DNA of 64,000 nt from Desulfuromonadaceae bacterium (GTDB taxonomy: Bacteria > Desulfobacterota > Desulfuromonadia > Geobacterales > Pseudopelobacteraceae). The stretch lies in contig JAQTZV010000018.1 in the NCBI GenBank assembly GCA_028687585.1, positions 1 to 64,000 of the forward strand. Direction: 5' to 3'. Positions 45,314 through 54,625 of this stretch are shown piece after piece. Numbering within the stretch: position 1 is the first letter of the stretch; each line of letters begins with the position of its first letter. The notes below the pieces were generated by a model that saw only the letters and a program-made list of their open reading frames with translations, was not told where the DNA came from and ran no database searches. The translations under genes were made by a program, and so were the position numbers.

Positions 45314-46225
45314 ATGCCTACGGAGCAAGCCTCACACATGAAACCAATGAAAATTTCCGATCTGTGCATTTCCTCGGGATTAAGCAAACCTACTATTACC
45401 AACTATCTTAAAATTGGCCTGTTGCCGCCACCTTTAAAGGTTAGTTCCAAAATGCATCTTTTCGACGAAACCCATCTTAAAACCCTTTTAATGATTCGCC
45501 GTTTCAGAGAAGAGGAGGGACTATCTCTTTTAGAAATTAAGGACGCGCTCGCCAGCGGTCGAAGTCCTTTTAAAACAGGATCGAAGCAGGTTTCACAACT
45601 TGCAAAGAAAGGTGTTACGCAGTCTGACGAATCGGCAACGGGCAAAAGGGATCTGATCATCGATAAAGCCATCAGATTATTCTCAACTCATGGCTATGAG
45701 AACGTCAAGATCAGTGACATTACTGACGCCATATCGATCGGCAAGGGCACGTTTTATCTTTATTTCAAGGATAAGAAAGAGTTGCTTCACGAATGCGTTG
45801 AAGAGATAAGGGCTCTGCTCTCATTATCGGAGAGCAGAGAAGATATTTTGAAGGAACCTGATATCGTTATCAGAATGAGGAATCGCTGGATGAACTTTCA
45901 AACCCAACATCCGCATTTCGGTGGAATTCTTCAGTTAGTTCAATCCACGGCGCAATCAGAAGATCCCGTCATCCGGAAAAAGTCGATTGAATCTTATAAT
46001 GCGGTCATAAAGCCGGTAATGGATGATATACGGAGAGCACAGCAAGAAGGTCTCGCGTTGGAAATGGAACCAGAATTAGTCGCTTATGCCATAATTGGCA
46101 TTATGGAAAACATGACATTTCGCTTAAACCAAGATGATAAATATTCGTTTGAAATGTGCTCGAAGGCACTCGAAGAATTATTTCGACGTATTCTCACCCC
46201 CTGCCAAGTTACCAGACTGACATGA
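45314..46225 (+). CDS. Chimeric MerR-TetR transcriptional regulator
   Basis: The start is ATG 45314 (AAGGAAG upstream). The 303-residue protein has two DNA-binding domains. Residues about 10-80 are a MerR-type winged helix (MKISDLCISSGLSKPTITNY, LPPPLKVSSKMHLFDETHLK, then EEEGLSLLEIKDAL). Residues about 110-165 are a TetR-type helix-turn-helix (IIDKAIRLFSTHGYENVKIS, ISIGKGTFYLYFKDKKELLH), followed by a TetR ligand-binding helical domain to the end. It is the only + strand gene between 12.3 and 64 kb. The gene is visibly AT-richer than its neighbours. Operator copies in its own and the divergent promoter point to it as the regulon's repressor. Confidence 0.9.
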   Translation: MPTEQASHMKPMKISDLCISSGLSKPTITNYLKIGLLPPPLKVSSKMHLFDETHLKTLLMIRRFREEEGLSLLEIKDALASGRSPFKTGSKQVSQLAKKGVTQSDESATGKRDLIIDKAIRLFSTHGYENVKISDITDAISIGKGTFYLYFKDKKELLHECVEEIRALLSLSESREDILKEPDIVIRMRNRWMNFQTQHPHFGGILQLVQSTAQSEDPVIRKKSIESYNAVIKPVMDDIRRAQQEGLALEMEPELVAYAIIGIMENMTFRLNQDDKYSFEMCSKALEELFRRILTPCQVTRLT

Positions 46226-46311
46226 ATAGATAAGTAACGGAGGTCCTGGCGAGAAGACCGGTTGGCTCACTCCCTGCTTGGCATGATGGGACTTTGGGCT
46301 TGACGCCGGCC

Positions 46312-46884
46312 TTACCTCGCGATTGCGCGCCAACATCCTTCAACCGCACGCCCGATCATCTCCTCGTCCAGCTCGACGAAGCCGAGAATGTGGTCGCGAG
46401 CCATGGCAAGCACCGGACTGAAGGCCAGTTCGAGAAGTACCACCAGCGGTAAATCTTCAACGATCCCTTCAACCATCGCTTCCTGGAACAGCTTCCATAC
46501 GATGCTGTCGCATTTTTTGCCGAACACCCTTTCGCGCTTGTGTGCGGTGCCATAAGGGGAATGATGAAACTGTTCGAGAAACTTGTAATCCATCGGGCGG
46601 GAGATGCAGTATAGGAGAAGGGTTTTCGCAATATGGAGGAACTTGTCGCGGATGGGGCGTTTGTCGGGGAACTTCTCAAGCATGCAGCTATAAATGCGCC
46701 GTTCCAGATCCGCATAGGTTTCGACTATGAGATCATCCTTGGTCTCGAAATAACGGTAAATGGTGCCTACACTTACACCGGCCCTCTCCGCGACCATAGC
46801 CATGGGTGCCCCGTGAAATCCATTTTCAGCCACTAATTCCATGGCTGCCGTCATTATTGCAGCTCGTTTCCGTCCTGTTTTCAT
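46312..46884 (-). CDS. TetR/AcrR family regulator
   Basis: Started at 46884 (AAAGGTGAAACG upstream), the 190-residue protein has an N-terminal TetR helix-turn-helix (IMTAAMELVAENGFHGAPMA, ERAGVSVGTIYRYFETKDDL) and an all-helical ligand domain. It is convergent with the chimeric regulator and faces away from the lyase gene. The base composition is like the GC-rich catabolic genes rather than the AT-rich island. Its target is unknown; the palindrome at 43456 is one candidate. Confidence 0.88.
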   Translation of the reverse strand: MKTGRKRAAIMTAAMELVAENGFHGAPMAMVAERAGVSVGTIYRYFETKDDLIVETYADLERRIYSCMLEKFPDKRPIRDKFLHIAKTLLLYCISRPMDYKFLEQFHHSPYGTAHKRERVFGKKCDSIVWKLFQEAMVEGIVEDLPLVVLLELAFSPVLAMARDHILGFVELDEEMIGRAVEGCWRAIAR

Positions 46885-47016
46885 CGTTTCACCTTTGGAG
46901 CAACCATCGAAACAGCTTGTCCGAGTCCTGGTCAAGGCAGAGCTTGATCACGGGGGCCCCGCGCCGTAGGCCTTGCCTTCTCCCGACCCTTAGTTGCGAT
47001 CGGCGGATCAGCCGTG

Positions 47017-47136
47017 CTACCAGTCGAAGAGCTGGTCCAGATCCTCATCCTGCACCATGAAGGTCAGGTTGTGAGACTCGATGATTTTGTTGCAGAAGTA
47101 GCACATCTATTTGTCGTGATTCTTGGTGATGACGGC
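47017..47136 (-). pseudogene. C-terminal relic of a second aldehyde-oxidoreductase-like gene
   Basis: A - strand frame overlapping the end of the lyase gene reads AVITKNHDK, stop, then [18 protein letters not shown] and [11 protein letters not shown] before TAG 47019-47017. It matches the last residues of the intact aldehyde oxidoreductase at 52655, which end KHHDRL...APHNLTFLV and KDEEIDEFFNW. The in-frame TAG would be a single change from CAG. The rest of the gene is gone, so it is the 3' stump left by a deletion that ran into the lyase gene. Confidence 0.7.
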
Positions 47137-47989
47137 CTAAGTAATCAGAAATAAAATGCCCCGCTGCGACCAGTTTATCGAGATCTACCCCGGTCTCAAC
47201 GCCAAGTCCGTTCAGCATGCGGAGCAGGTCTTCACTTGCCACATTCCCTGGAGCGCCAGCGGCGTAAGGACAACCACCAAGACCTGCTACTGAACTATCG
47301 AAAGTTGCCACTCCCTGCTCCAATACAGCTAGAATGTTAGCCAGTGCATGGCCGTACGTATCATGAAAATGAGCTGCAATACGATCCAGCGGCAAATATT
47401 CAGCAACTCCATCTATCATGGACTGTGCCTCCGCAGGAGTACCAACGCCGATGGTGTCACCCAGAGAAATCTCATAGCAGCCAAGTTCGGCAAGCCTGGC
47501 TGCCAGTTGAGCTACAGCAGCCGGCGGGATTCTCCCCTCATAGGGACAACCGAGAGCACACGAAACATAGCCGCGCACCGGAACGTTACGCCCCTTTGCC
47601 GCTTCGATCACTTCGCTGAAGCGCGCAAGGCTTCCTTCAATCGAACAGTTGAGATTTTTTTGCGAAAACGTCTCCGATGCCGATGCAAAAATCGACACTT
47701 CTTCCGCTCGGACCGCCATGGCTGCTTCAAAACCTTTCAAGTTCGGGACGAGAACCGGGTAACGAACTCCCCCCCCCCTGCTTATCCAGGTCATCACCTT
47801 TGCATTGTCAGCCATCTGGGGAACCCATTTGGGGGAAACGAAACTGGTGGCCTCGATTACCGTGAGCCCGGTATCCGTCAACCGGTTGATCAACTCTATC
47901 TTTACCTCGAAAGGAACAATGGTTTTCTCATTCTGTAGGCCGTCACGAGGACCAACTTCAACTATTTTTACTTTTTTGGGCAGAATCAT
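47045..47989 (-). CDS. Hydroxymethylglutaryl-CoA lyase
   Basis: The 314-residue TIM-barrel enzyme has the HMGL hallmarks: [12 protein letters not shown] at the start, metal ligands in [14 protein letters not shown], and the catalytic Cys loop [16 protein letters not shown]. It cleaves HMG-CoA to acetyl-CoA and acetoacetate. The real protein similarity ends at HFISDYLGR (residue 286). The last 28 residues are read out of frame through the stump of another gene, so the natural 10-15 residue tail has been replaced. The barrel is intact, so activity is still plausible. Its start is two bases from the stop of the biotin carboxylase gene. Confidence 0.9.
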   Translation of the reverse strand: MILPKKVKIVEVGPRDGLQNEKTIVPFEVKIELINRLTDTGLTVIEATSFVSPKWVPQMADNAKVMTWISRGGGVRYPVLVPNLKGFEAAMAVRAEEVSIFASASETFSQKNLNCSIEGSLARFSEVIEAAKGRNVPVRGYVSCALGCPYEGRIPPAAVAQLAARLAELGCYEISLGDTIGVGTPAEAQSMIDGVAEYLPLDRIAAHFHDTYGHALANILAVLEQGVATFDSSVAGLGGCPYAAGAPGNVASEDLLRMLNGLGVETGVDLDKLVAAGHFISDYLGRHHQESRQIDVLLLQQNHRVSQPDLHGAG

Positions 47990-47990
47990 T

Positions 47991-49997
47991 TCAGGCAGTC
48001 TCTTCCGGTATCAAAGAAAGGAGTTCCGCGCCGTCATTGACCACCGCTCCGACGGTGTAGTTAACCGTGGCTACCATGCCGTCCGCAGGGGCTGTGATGG
48101 TGTGCTCCATCTTCATTGCTTCCATGATCAGAAGCGGCATACCTCGCTTGACTTGGGCACCAGCTTCGGTCATTACCGCAATAATTTTACCGGGCATGGG
48201 GGCGGTGAGACATCCGCCCTCTCCTTCCCTTTCAGCTGTCTGCGCTGAAGGATCAAACAGAGTCAAACAGTGGGTGACGGATGCAGACATGATATTCAGT
48301 TCGGCACCATGGCGCACCACGGTCGCTGTCATCCGCATCCCATCGAGATCAGCCAGCAGATTGCCAGTCTCGTCAATCTCCCCTCGCGCGACAACCTGGC
48401 CGCCAGGTAGTTCCAGAAGGAAACAACTCTTCCGGTAAAGAGCGGTGACAGTCGTAGTGGCATCCCCATCAATAAAGTAAAGAACATGATGATTATCACT
48501 GTTCGGCCGCCATCCGTGGGTCAGATGCCAAGGCGAATAGAGATCTGTTGTGAAGGCAGCGTACTTCTTCGCCTCGGCGTCACGCCTCAGGAGCACATCG
48601 AGGCAGGCCAGGGCCAGTATCTTGTCAGATGCCGGCTGCACCTCGGGAAAAAGTCCTTCGCGGTTTCTTTCAATGAAGCCGGTATCAAGATTGGCTTCGG
48701 CGAAGGCCGGATGAGCTGCCACAGCGCCGAGAAAACTAGTATTTGTGGTAACTCCGACCACTTGATACTCTGCCAGAGCCTGTTGCAGGCGACGAAGCGC
48801 CCCGGCCCGGTCGGTGTCCCAGACTATCAGCTTGGCAATCATCGGGTCATAGTTGATGCTGACTTCATCCCCCTGCCGCACCCCGGTGTCGATTCGTACA
48901 TGAGTGCTCTCAGACGGAGTACGCAGATGGGAAAGTGTCCCGATGGAAGGGAAAAAATCACGGGCCGGGTCTTCAGCATAAATGCGCGCCTCGATGGCGT
49001 GGCCACTGATGGTGAGCTCATCTTGACGGCAGGGAAGCGGTTCTCCGGATGCAACGCGGAGTTGCCATTCCACCAGGTCCTGACCGGTGATCATCTCAGT
49101 CACCGGATGCTCTACCTGAAGGCGGGTGTTCATCTCCATAAAGTAGAACGAACCGTCCTGATCCAGAAGAAACTCTACGGTTCCGGCTCCGACGTAGCCG
49201 ATTGCTCTTGCTGCGGCCACTGCCGCGGCCCCCATTTTTGCCCGCAGTTCCGGAGTCATACCGGGAGCCGGCGCCTCTTCCAATACTTTCTGGTGACGTC
49301 GTTGGATAGAGCAGTCACGTTCAAAGAGGTGAAGCGCATTGCCGTGAGTATCCGCGAAGACCTGTATTTCCACATGGCGGGGTTTGGTCAGATATTTCTC
49401 CAGCAGCACCCGGTCATCGCCAAAACCGGAGAGCGCTTCACGCTTTGCTGAAGCCAGTGACTCCTCAAAGGTTGCGCCTTCCCAGACTACCCGCATTCCC
49501 TTGCCACCACCGCCCGCACTCGCTTTGATCAGCACCGGGTAGCCGATCCGGCCGGCGGTGTCCCGCAGGAAATCGGGAGCCTGGTTATCGCCGTGGTAAC
49601 CCGGAACCAGCGGTACTACCGCATCTTCCATGATTTGTTTAGCGGCGCTTTTGGAGCCCATGGCACGGATGGCATTGGTTGGTGGACCGATGAAGACGAT
49701 AGTCGCAGCGGCGCATGCCTCGGCAAATTCGGCGTTTTCAGAAAGAAAGCCATAGCCAGGGTGAACTGCCTGAGCACCACTTCTTTTAGCGACGTCAAGG
49801 ATCAATTCAGGACGGAGGTAGCTCTCACGAGCTGGAGAGGGACCGATATGGTATGCTTCATCAGCCAGCGCCACATGCAGGGCGGAAGCATCGGCGTCGG
49901 AGTAGACCGCTACGGTCCTGATGCCAAGGCGTTTGGCGGTGCGGATGACGCGACAGGCGATCTCACTGCGGTTAGCGATCAATATTTTATTGAACAT
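47991..49997 (-). CDS. Biotin-dependent acyl-CoA carboxylase alpha subunit (3-methylcrotonyl-CoA type)
   Basis: The 668-residue protein combines a biotin carboxylase ([25 protein letters not shown]-grasp [31 protein letters not shown]) with a C-terminal biotin carrier domain bearing the biotinyl Lys in [13 protein letters not shown]. Length and layout match methylcrotonyl-, geranyl- and propionyl-CoA carboxylase alpha subunits. The neighbouring hydratase, carboxyltransferase and HMG-CoA lyase genes favour 3-methylcrotonyl-CoA. Geranyl-CoA remains possible. Confidence 0.9.
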   Translation of the reverse strand: MFNKILIANRSEIACRVIRTAKRLGIRTVAVYSDADASALHVALADEAYHIGPSPARESYLRPELILDVAKRSGAQAVHPGYGFLSENAEFAEACAAATIVFIGPPTNAIRAMGSKSAAKQIMEDAVVPLVPGYHGDNQAPDFLRDTAGRIGYPVLIKASAGGGGKGMRVVWEGATFEESLASAKREALSGFGDDRVLLEKYLTKPRHVEIQVFADTHGNALHLFERDCSIQRRHQKVLEEAPAPGMTPELRAKMGAAAVAAARAIGYVGAGTVEFLLDQDGSFYFMEMNTRLQVEHPVTEMITGQDLVEWQLRVASGEPLPCRQDELTISGHAIEARIYAEDPARDFFPSIGTLSHLRTPSESTHVRIDTGVRQGDEVSINYDPMIAKLIVWDTDRAGALRRLQQALAEYQVVGVTTNTSFLGAVAAHPAFAEANLDTGFIERNREGLFPEVQPASDKILALACLDVLLRRDAEAKKYAAFTTDLYSPWHLTHGWRPNSDNHHVLYFIDGDATTTVTALYRKSCFLLELPGGQVVARGEIDETGNLLADLDGMRMTATVVRHGAELNIMSASVTHCLTLFDPSAQTAEREGEGGCLTAPMPGKIIAVMTEAGAQVKRGMPLLIMEAMKMEHTITAPADGMVATVNYTVGAVVNDGAELLSLIPEETA

Positions 49998-50157
49998 GGT
50001 GGTCCTTTATTTCCGTTTACTTGAGCTGTTGTTATTCCAATTTCAAATCAAAGATGCCATCAAGGCGGCGAGGATTGAGGCGACGAAGGCATACAAACAA
50101 TATGCTGAGGAGCCGAAGACGAGCCAACGAAGAGGGGGCTTTGATCTGGAATTGGTA
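49998..50157. other. Unexplained 160-bp spacer inside the operon
   Basis: Between the tightly packed hydratase and carboxylase genes lies an unusual gap. About 50060-50140 is purine-rich on the + strand and open in a + frame (KDAIKAARIEATKAYKQYAE), without start or ribosome site. It may be a dispersed element or a gene remnant; I could not identify it. Confidence 0.4.
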
Positions 50158-50952
50158 TTACGCGGCCACCCACGCCGGAAGGCGCTTTTCCAGAAAGGCG
50201 GACAGCCCTTCGCGGCATTCGGGTGAGGCTCGCAGTTCCGCCATCAGACCGGCGGTATGGGCGATCAGCTCAGCATCCACGACCCTTCCGTAAACCGTCG
50301 TGACCAGCTTTTTAGCGGCAGTCATGGCACCAGGCCCGTTTTTTAAGAGGGCAGTCGTTATACGTTCAGCGGCAGCGGCCATCTCCTGTTCATCCTCAAC
50401 AAGTTCATGAACAAGACCAAGACGGTGCGCCTCACGTGCAGTCATAATTTCGGCGGTCATGAAGTAGCGACGCGACTCACGGGGGCCGAGAGCAGCAATC
50501 ACGTAAGGAGATATGACGGCAGGAATGAGTCCCAGCTTGACTTCTGAAACACAGAATGTTGCTCGCGCGGTTGCAATGGCAATGTCACAGCAAGCTGTCA
50601 GGCCAACCCCGCCTCCGTAGGCGGCCCCTTGGATCAACGCGATGGTCGGCTTGGTGAGTGAATTGAGTGTCCGCATCAACTCCGCGATCCCTTTGGCATC
50701 AGCCATGTTCTGTTCGCGAGAATTATCGGCCATGCGCCGCATGTCGTTCAGGTCGGCGCCGGCGGAAAAGCTCTTTCCATTGGCCGCAAGTACAATAATT
50801 CGTACGGCAGGGTCTGCCTCACATTTCCGTAGTGAATCGGTTAGAATGGCAACAAGGTTTTCGTTAAAGGCGTTGTGCAACTCGGGGCGGTTCATGGTAA
50901 ACGTGGCTCGCCCATGATTATCTACATTTATAAGAACATCAGTTTCGTTCAT
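50158..50952 (-). CDS. Enoyl-CoA hydratase, probable methylglutaconyl-CoA hydratase
   Basis: The 264-residue crotonase-fold protein has the oxyanion segment SFSAGADLNDMRRMA and the family pattern AAYGGGVGLTACCDIAIATA followed by FCVSEVKLGLIPAVISPYV. The SAGADLNWM-like motif and the VISPYV segment are typical of LiuC/AUH methylglutaconyl-CoA hydratases. The first Glu position of classical hydratases is Gly here (GGGVGL), with Glu kept in SEVKLG, as in that subfamily. It hydrates 3-methylglutaconyl-CoA to HMG-CoA between the carboxylase and the lyase. Confidence 0.87.
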   Translation of the reverse strand: MNETDVLINVDNHGRATFTMNRPELHNAFNENLVAILTDSLRKCEADPAVRIIVLAANGKSFSAGADLNDMRRMADNSREQNMADAKGIAELMRTLNSLTKPTIALIQGAAYGGGVGLTACCDIAIATARATFCVSEVKLGLIPAVISPYVIAALGPRESRRYFMTAEIMTAREAHRLGLVHELVEDEQEMAAAAERITTALLKNGPGAMTAAKKLVTTVYGRVVDAELIAHTAGLMAELRASPECREGLSAFLEKRLPAWVAA

Positions 50953-51011
50953 TGTCTGTTTTCCTGTAATAATTTATGCCACCCTCAAAAGTTCGTCTTT
51001 GGTTGAATCTA

Positions 51012-52622
51012 TTACATCCTGAACACCCCGAACTCCGTTTTCTCAATCGGTGCATTCAGCGTCGCCGACAACCCAAGACCAAGGACCATCCGGGTATCGG
51101 CCGGGTCGATGATGCCATCGTCCCAGAGACGGGCGCTGGCGTAGTAGGGATGCCCTTGGTGCTCGTACTGGTCCCGGATCGGTTGTTTGAACGTTTCTTC
51201 GTCTTCTTTGGACCAACTTTCACCTCGCGCCTCCATACCATCCCGCTTTACCTGGGCAAGGACGCTGGCTGCCTGTTCACCACCCATGACAGAAACGCGG
51301 GCATTGGGCCATATCCAGAGGAAACGCGGACTATAGGCGCGACCGCACATGCCGTAGTTGCCCGCGCCGAAACTACCACCGATGATGATAGTGAATTTGG
51401 GAACCTTGGCGCAGGCGACGGCGGTTACCAATTTGGCGCCGTCTTTGGCAATGCCACCCGATTCGTACTTACTGCCAACCATGAATCCGGTGATGTTCTG
51501 GAGGAATATAAGTGGAATGCCCCGCTGGCTGCAGAGTTGGACAAAATGGGCCCCCTTGAGGGCCGACTCGGAGAAGAGGATGCCGTTGTTGGCAATAATG
51601 CCGACCGGGTATCCCCAGATATGGGCAAAGCAACAAACGAGGGTCGTGCCGTAGAGTTGTTTGAATTCGTCGAATTCCGTGCCGTCAACGATTCGGGCGA
51701 TCACCTCACGCACATCATAGGGTTTGCGGGTGTCGTTCGGGATGACGCCGTAGATTTCTTCTTGATTGTAGAGCGGTTCTATTGGTTCACGTACGGCAAG
51801 CTTGACGTCTTTACGCCGGTTAAGGTTGCCGACCAGCCTCCGGGCTATGGCAAGGGCATGGGCGTCGTCCATGGCGTAGTGGTCGGTAACCCCAGATGTT
51901 CTGCAATGAACGTCGGCGCCACCGAGATCCTCGGCGTTCACCACTTCACCGGTGGCCGCCTTGACCAGCGGCGGGCCGCCGAGGAATATGGTGCCCTGTT
52001 TCCGGACGATGATGCTTTCATCCGACATGGCCGGCATGTAGGCGCCACCTGCGGTGCACGATCCCATGACGGCTGCGATCTGGGGAATGCCCCTTCCCGA
52101 CATATTGGCCTGGTTGTAAAAGATCCGCCCAAAGTGGTCACGGTCGGGAAAGACCTCTTCCTGTCGGGGAAGAAATACCCCGCCGGAGTCAACCAGGCAG
52201 ATGCAGGGAAGATGGTTGGCTTCGGCAATCTCCTGGGCGCGGATATGTTTTTTGACGGTCAGCGGGTAGTAGGTGCCACCTTTTACCGTCGCGTCGTTGA
52301 CGAAGATCATGCATTCCTGCCCCATAACCCGACCGATGCCGGTGATGATTCCGGCAGCCGGAACTTCATCGTCTCCATAGACTTTGTAAGCAGCGAATTG
52401 GGACAATTCCAGAAATGGTGATCCGACGTCGAGCAGTTGACGGAGCCGCTCGCGCGGCAGCAGTTTTCCCCGTTCGATGTGCTTGGCCCGCGACCGTTCG
52501 TCACCACCAAGGCAGATCTTTGCGGACTTCTCACGAAGATCTGCAACCAAGTCTGTCAGCGACCTGGAGTTTTTTAGAAACTCTTCAGACGTGGTGTTAA
52601 CCAAGCTTTTAAATACACTCAT
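51012..52622 (-). CDS. Acyl-CoA carboxylase beta subunit (3-methylcrotonyl-CoA carboxyltransferase type)
   Basis: The 536-residue protein has the length of MCC beta subunits. Its carboxyltransferase signatures include [54 protein letters not shown] and, in the C-terminal half, [19 protein letters not shown]. It receives carboxylate from biotin on the alpha subunit and carboxylates the gamma carbon of 3-methylcrotonyl-CoA or a longer homologue such as geranyl-CoA. It lies 32 bp downstream of the aldehyde oxidoreductase gene. Confidence 0.9.
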   Translation of the reverse strand: MSVFKSLVNTTSEEFLKNSRSLTDLVADLREKSAKICLGGDERSRAKHIERGKLLPRERLRQLLDVGSPFLELSQFAAYKVYGDDEVPAAGIITGIGRVMGQECMIFVNDATVKGGTYYPLTVKKHIRAQEIAEANHLPCICLVDSGGVFLPRQEEVFPDRDHFGRIFYNQANMSGRGIPQIAAVMGSCTAGGAYMPAMSDESIIVRKQGTIFLGGPPLVKAATGEVVNAEDLGGADVHCRTSGVTDHYAMDDAHALAIARRLVGNLNRRKDVKLAVREPIEPLYNQEEIYGVIPNDTRKPYDVREVIARIVDGTEFDEFKQLYGTTLVCCFAHIWGYPVGIIANNGILFSESALKGAHFVQLCSQRGIPLIFLQNITGFMVGSKYESGGIAKDGAKLVTAVACAKVPKFTIIIGGSFGAGNYGMCGRAYSPRFLWIWPNARVSVMGGEQAASVLAQVKRDGMEARGESWSKEDEETFKQPIRDQYEHQGHPYYASARLWDDGIIDPADTRMVLGLGLSATLNAPIEKTEFGVFRM

Positions 52623-52654
52623 CTAATTCCCCACTTATAAAAACCTAAACAACG

Positions 52655-54391
52655 CTACCAGTTAAAAAACTCATCTATTTCTTCATCCTTCACCAGAAAG
52701 GTCAGATTATGCGGTGCAACCGGCTCGGCGTAGAAAAAGCGCGGCAGCCGATCATGATGTTTGTTGAAGCCGCCACGAACGTTAAAATCGCGCTCCGCAG
52801 AGAGTACTTTCTTACCCAATGCCACGAAATCGTCGCCGGTCATGGTGCTGCCGTGAAAGGAGCTCAGCAGGTCAAGCAGCGCCTGGAAGGTTTCCGGTTG
52901 ATCCATGATGGCGAAGGCAATAAACAGACACATGCCGGTGGAGTCGATGGCGGCAGTGGCGATCTGCAGGTTCCGGGAGAGTTCCACCTGCCCTTCTGGT
53001 TTGAGCGGATCGACGTCCCCGCCGATCTTGAGGATGTTGGTGGCGATTGCATAGCCCATCGTATGGTCGGCCCCCTGGGTCGAGGCGGCATAGGTGACAC
53101 CAATACCTTGAACGGCGCGCGGATCGTAGGCAGGCAGGGCTTGATCCTTGACAATCGGTACCCGCTCGACGCCGAAGACTTTGCCGGTGACTGCGGCTCC
53201 GCTGCCGAGTATACGTCCCAGCGGTGTGCCTTTCTGGACCTCTTCCACCAGTCTGATGGCGGCCGCATCGTCGCCAAATGCGGCCAGACCGGCTTCCATG
53301 GCCACTCCGACAGTAACACCCATCTCTATGGTATCGACACCAATGTTGTCGTCCAGATAGTCTAGCGCTGCGATCGTATCCAGGCTGGAGATGCCGCAAT
53401 GGCCACCATGCGACCAGACCGTCTCATATTCCGGCTGTTTGGTCAGGTAATTGCCGTCTTTGTCATTGTAAATTCCGGAGCACTGGATCACGCAACCACG
53501 GTGGCAGCCGTGGGTAGCGGAGCCGCCGCGTTCGATTTCAAGAGCGGCTTGGGTTTCGCCGCTTAAGCTGGCTGAACCTTCAAACTGCCCCGTTTTAAAG
53601 TTCCGGGTCGGATATCCGCCGGCTTCGTTGAGGACATTGGTCATGACGTTGGTGCCAAAGGCAGGCAGGCCTTCACCAGTGACCGGATGCTTGCGCAGCC
53701 CTTCGACAAATTTGCGGTTGGCATCACGGTAAGCGTCTGGGTCTTTTGGGGGACGCATCTTCATGCCGGCGTCATCAATGATGATCGCCTTGACGCGCTT
53801 GGCACCCATAACGGCGCCGACGCCACCGCGACCGCAATGTCGGGTCGGACGCAGTTCCGGGTCGGTACAGGCAATGGAGGCGGCCAATAGCTTGCGCTCT
53901 CCGGCTGAGCCAATGGTTATGTATGCGACCTTGTCGCCGTTCTCCTCGCGAAGCTTGGCTACCAGCGGATAGTTATCCATCAGCTTGAGGCTGTTATCGA
54001 CTATGACCTTGATACCGTCTTTGTTGATAACGATTTTATACAGGTCGTCACCTTCCGGCTTACCTTCCAAAATGACGGCCGCATACCCGAGCCTGGCCAG
54101 AACCTGCGCGGCCTGGCCGCCGGCGTTGGATTCCTTGATGGTGCCTGTAAGGGGACTTTTGCAGCCAACCGACAGACGGCCGGTCATGGAGCCGGTAGTA
54201 CCGCTGAGCATGCCAGGGGAGATGACCAGTTTGTTTTCAGCGCCCAGAGGGTGAGCCAGAGGATGAACTTCGGTCGCGACTACCAGAGAGGTCATTGCCC
54301 GGCCACCCAGGCCGACATAGTTACCCAGGTCGCCCACGGTCACCTTGGGACCGCCTGCGGCCCCCATGTCAATACGTGCAATTTTGTCCAT
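52655..54391 (-). CDS. Aldehyde:ferredoxin oxidoreductase (tungsten/molybdenum pterin enzyme)
   Basis: The 578-residue protein fits the AOR family: an N-terminal pterin-binding region (GLGGRAMTSLVVATEVHPLA; LSVGCKSPLTGTIKESNAGG), RHCGRGGVGAVMGAKRVKAI, the cluster ligands CHRGCVIQC, and the distal Cys in DSTGMCLFIAF. It oxidises an aldehyde to the acid with ferredoxin as acceptor. The acid could then be activated by the ligase encoded just upstream. The physiological aldehyde is unknown; one from the flavin oxidases encoded further upstream is a reasonable guess. Confidence 0.92.
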   Translation of the reverse strand: MDKIARIDMGAAGGPKVTVGDLGNYVGLGGRAMTSLVVATEVHPLAHPLGAENKLVISPGMLSGTTGSMTGRLSVGCKSPLTGTIKESNAGGQAAQVLARLGYAAVILEGKPEGDDLYKIVINKDGIKVIVDNSLKLMDNYPLVAKLREENGDKVAYITIGSAGERKLLAASIACTDPELRPTRHCGRGGVGAVMGAKRVKAIIIDDAGMKMRPPKDPDAYRDANRKFVEGLRKHPVTGEGLPAFGTNVMTNVLNEAGGYPTRNFKTGQFEGSASLSGETQAALEIERGGSATHGCHRGCVIQCSGIYNDKDGNYLTKQPEYETVWSHGGHCGISSLDTIAALDYLDDNIGVDTIEMGVTVGVAMEAGLAAFGDDAAAIRLVEEVQKGTPLGRILGSGAAVTGKVFGVERVPIVKDQALPAYDPRAVQGIGVTYAASTQGADHTMGYAIATNILKIGGDVDPLKPEGQVELSRNLQIATAAIDSTGMCLFIAFAIMDQPETFQALLDLLSSFHGSTMTGDDFVALGKKVLSAERDFNVRGGFNKHHDRLPRFFYAEPVAPHNLTFLVKDEEIDEFFNW

Positions 54392-54413
54392 ACGTGTTCT
54401 CCTTCCCTTTGTT

Positions 54414-54428
54414 CTGTGATTGTCACAG
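54414..54428. promoter_or_regulatory. Palindrome CTGTGA-TTG-TCACAG before the aldehyde oxidoreductase gene
   Basis: A perfect 6+3+6 inverted repeat lies 23 bp upstream of the aldehyde oxidoreductase start. The half-sites recall CRP/FNR boxes, but those have a wider spacer, so the binding protein is unclear. Confidence 0.4.
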
Positions 54429-54573
54429 TAAAATTCTCCTTCTCAAAGGAAGGCTGCACCGTTTCCAGCACAACCCAATGGCCCGGCGCCGTGGGAATGT
54501 TCCTTTAGGCACCTGAGGCTCGGAGTAAAGTATCTGCTTCTTCTTTCGGGAGTGCCGTTGCTCGGCAACAATG

Positions 54574-54597
54574 CCGGATCCGTTTCACTTGATCCGG
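54574..54597. terminator. Hairpin after the acyl-CoA ligase gene
   Basis: Stem CCGGATC / GATCCGG with a 10-base loop lies about 30 bp after the ligase stop on the - strand, and a second small hairpin (GTTGC-TCG-GCAAC, 54557-54569) follows. Neither has a T-run, so this is at most a partial terminator before the aldehyde oxidoreductase gene. Confidence 0.4.
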
Positions 54598-54625
54598 CCT
54601 ATGAAGAAATAAGGGTTACAAGGTA

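Noticed and set aside
50976..52421. 481-codon + strand frame opposite the carboxyltransferase
   Set aside because: The - strand frame shows every carboxyltransferase motif; the + frame is an antisense shadow.
54414..54428. CRP/FNR site before the aldehyde oxidoreductase gene
   Set aside because: Half-sites look right but the spacer is 3 bases, not the usual 4 (FNR) or 6 (CRP), so it is listed only as an unassigned palindrome.
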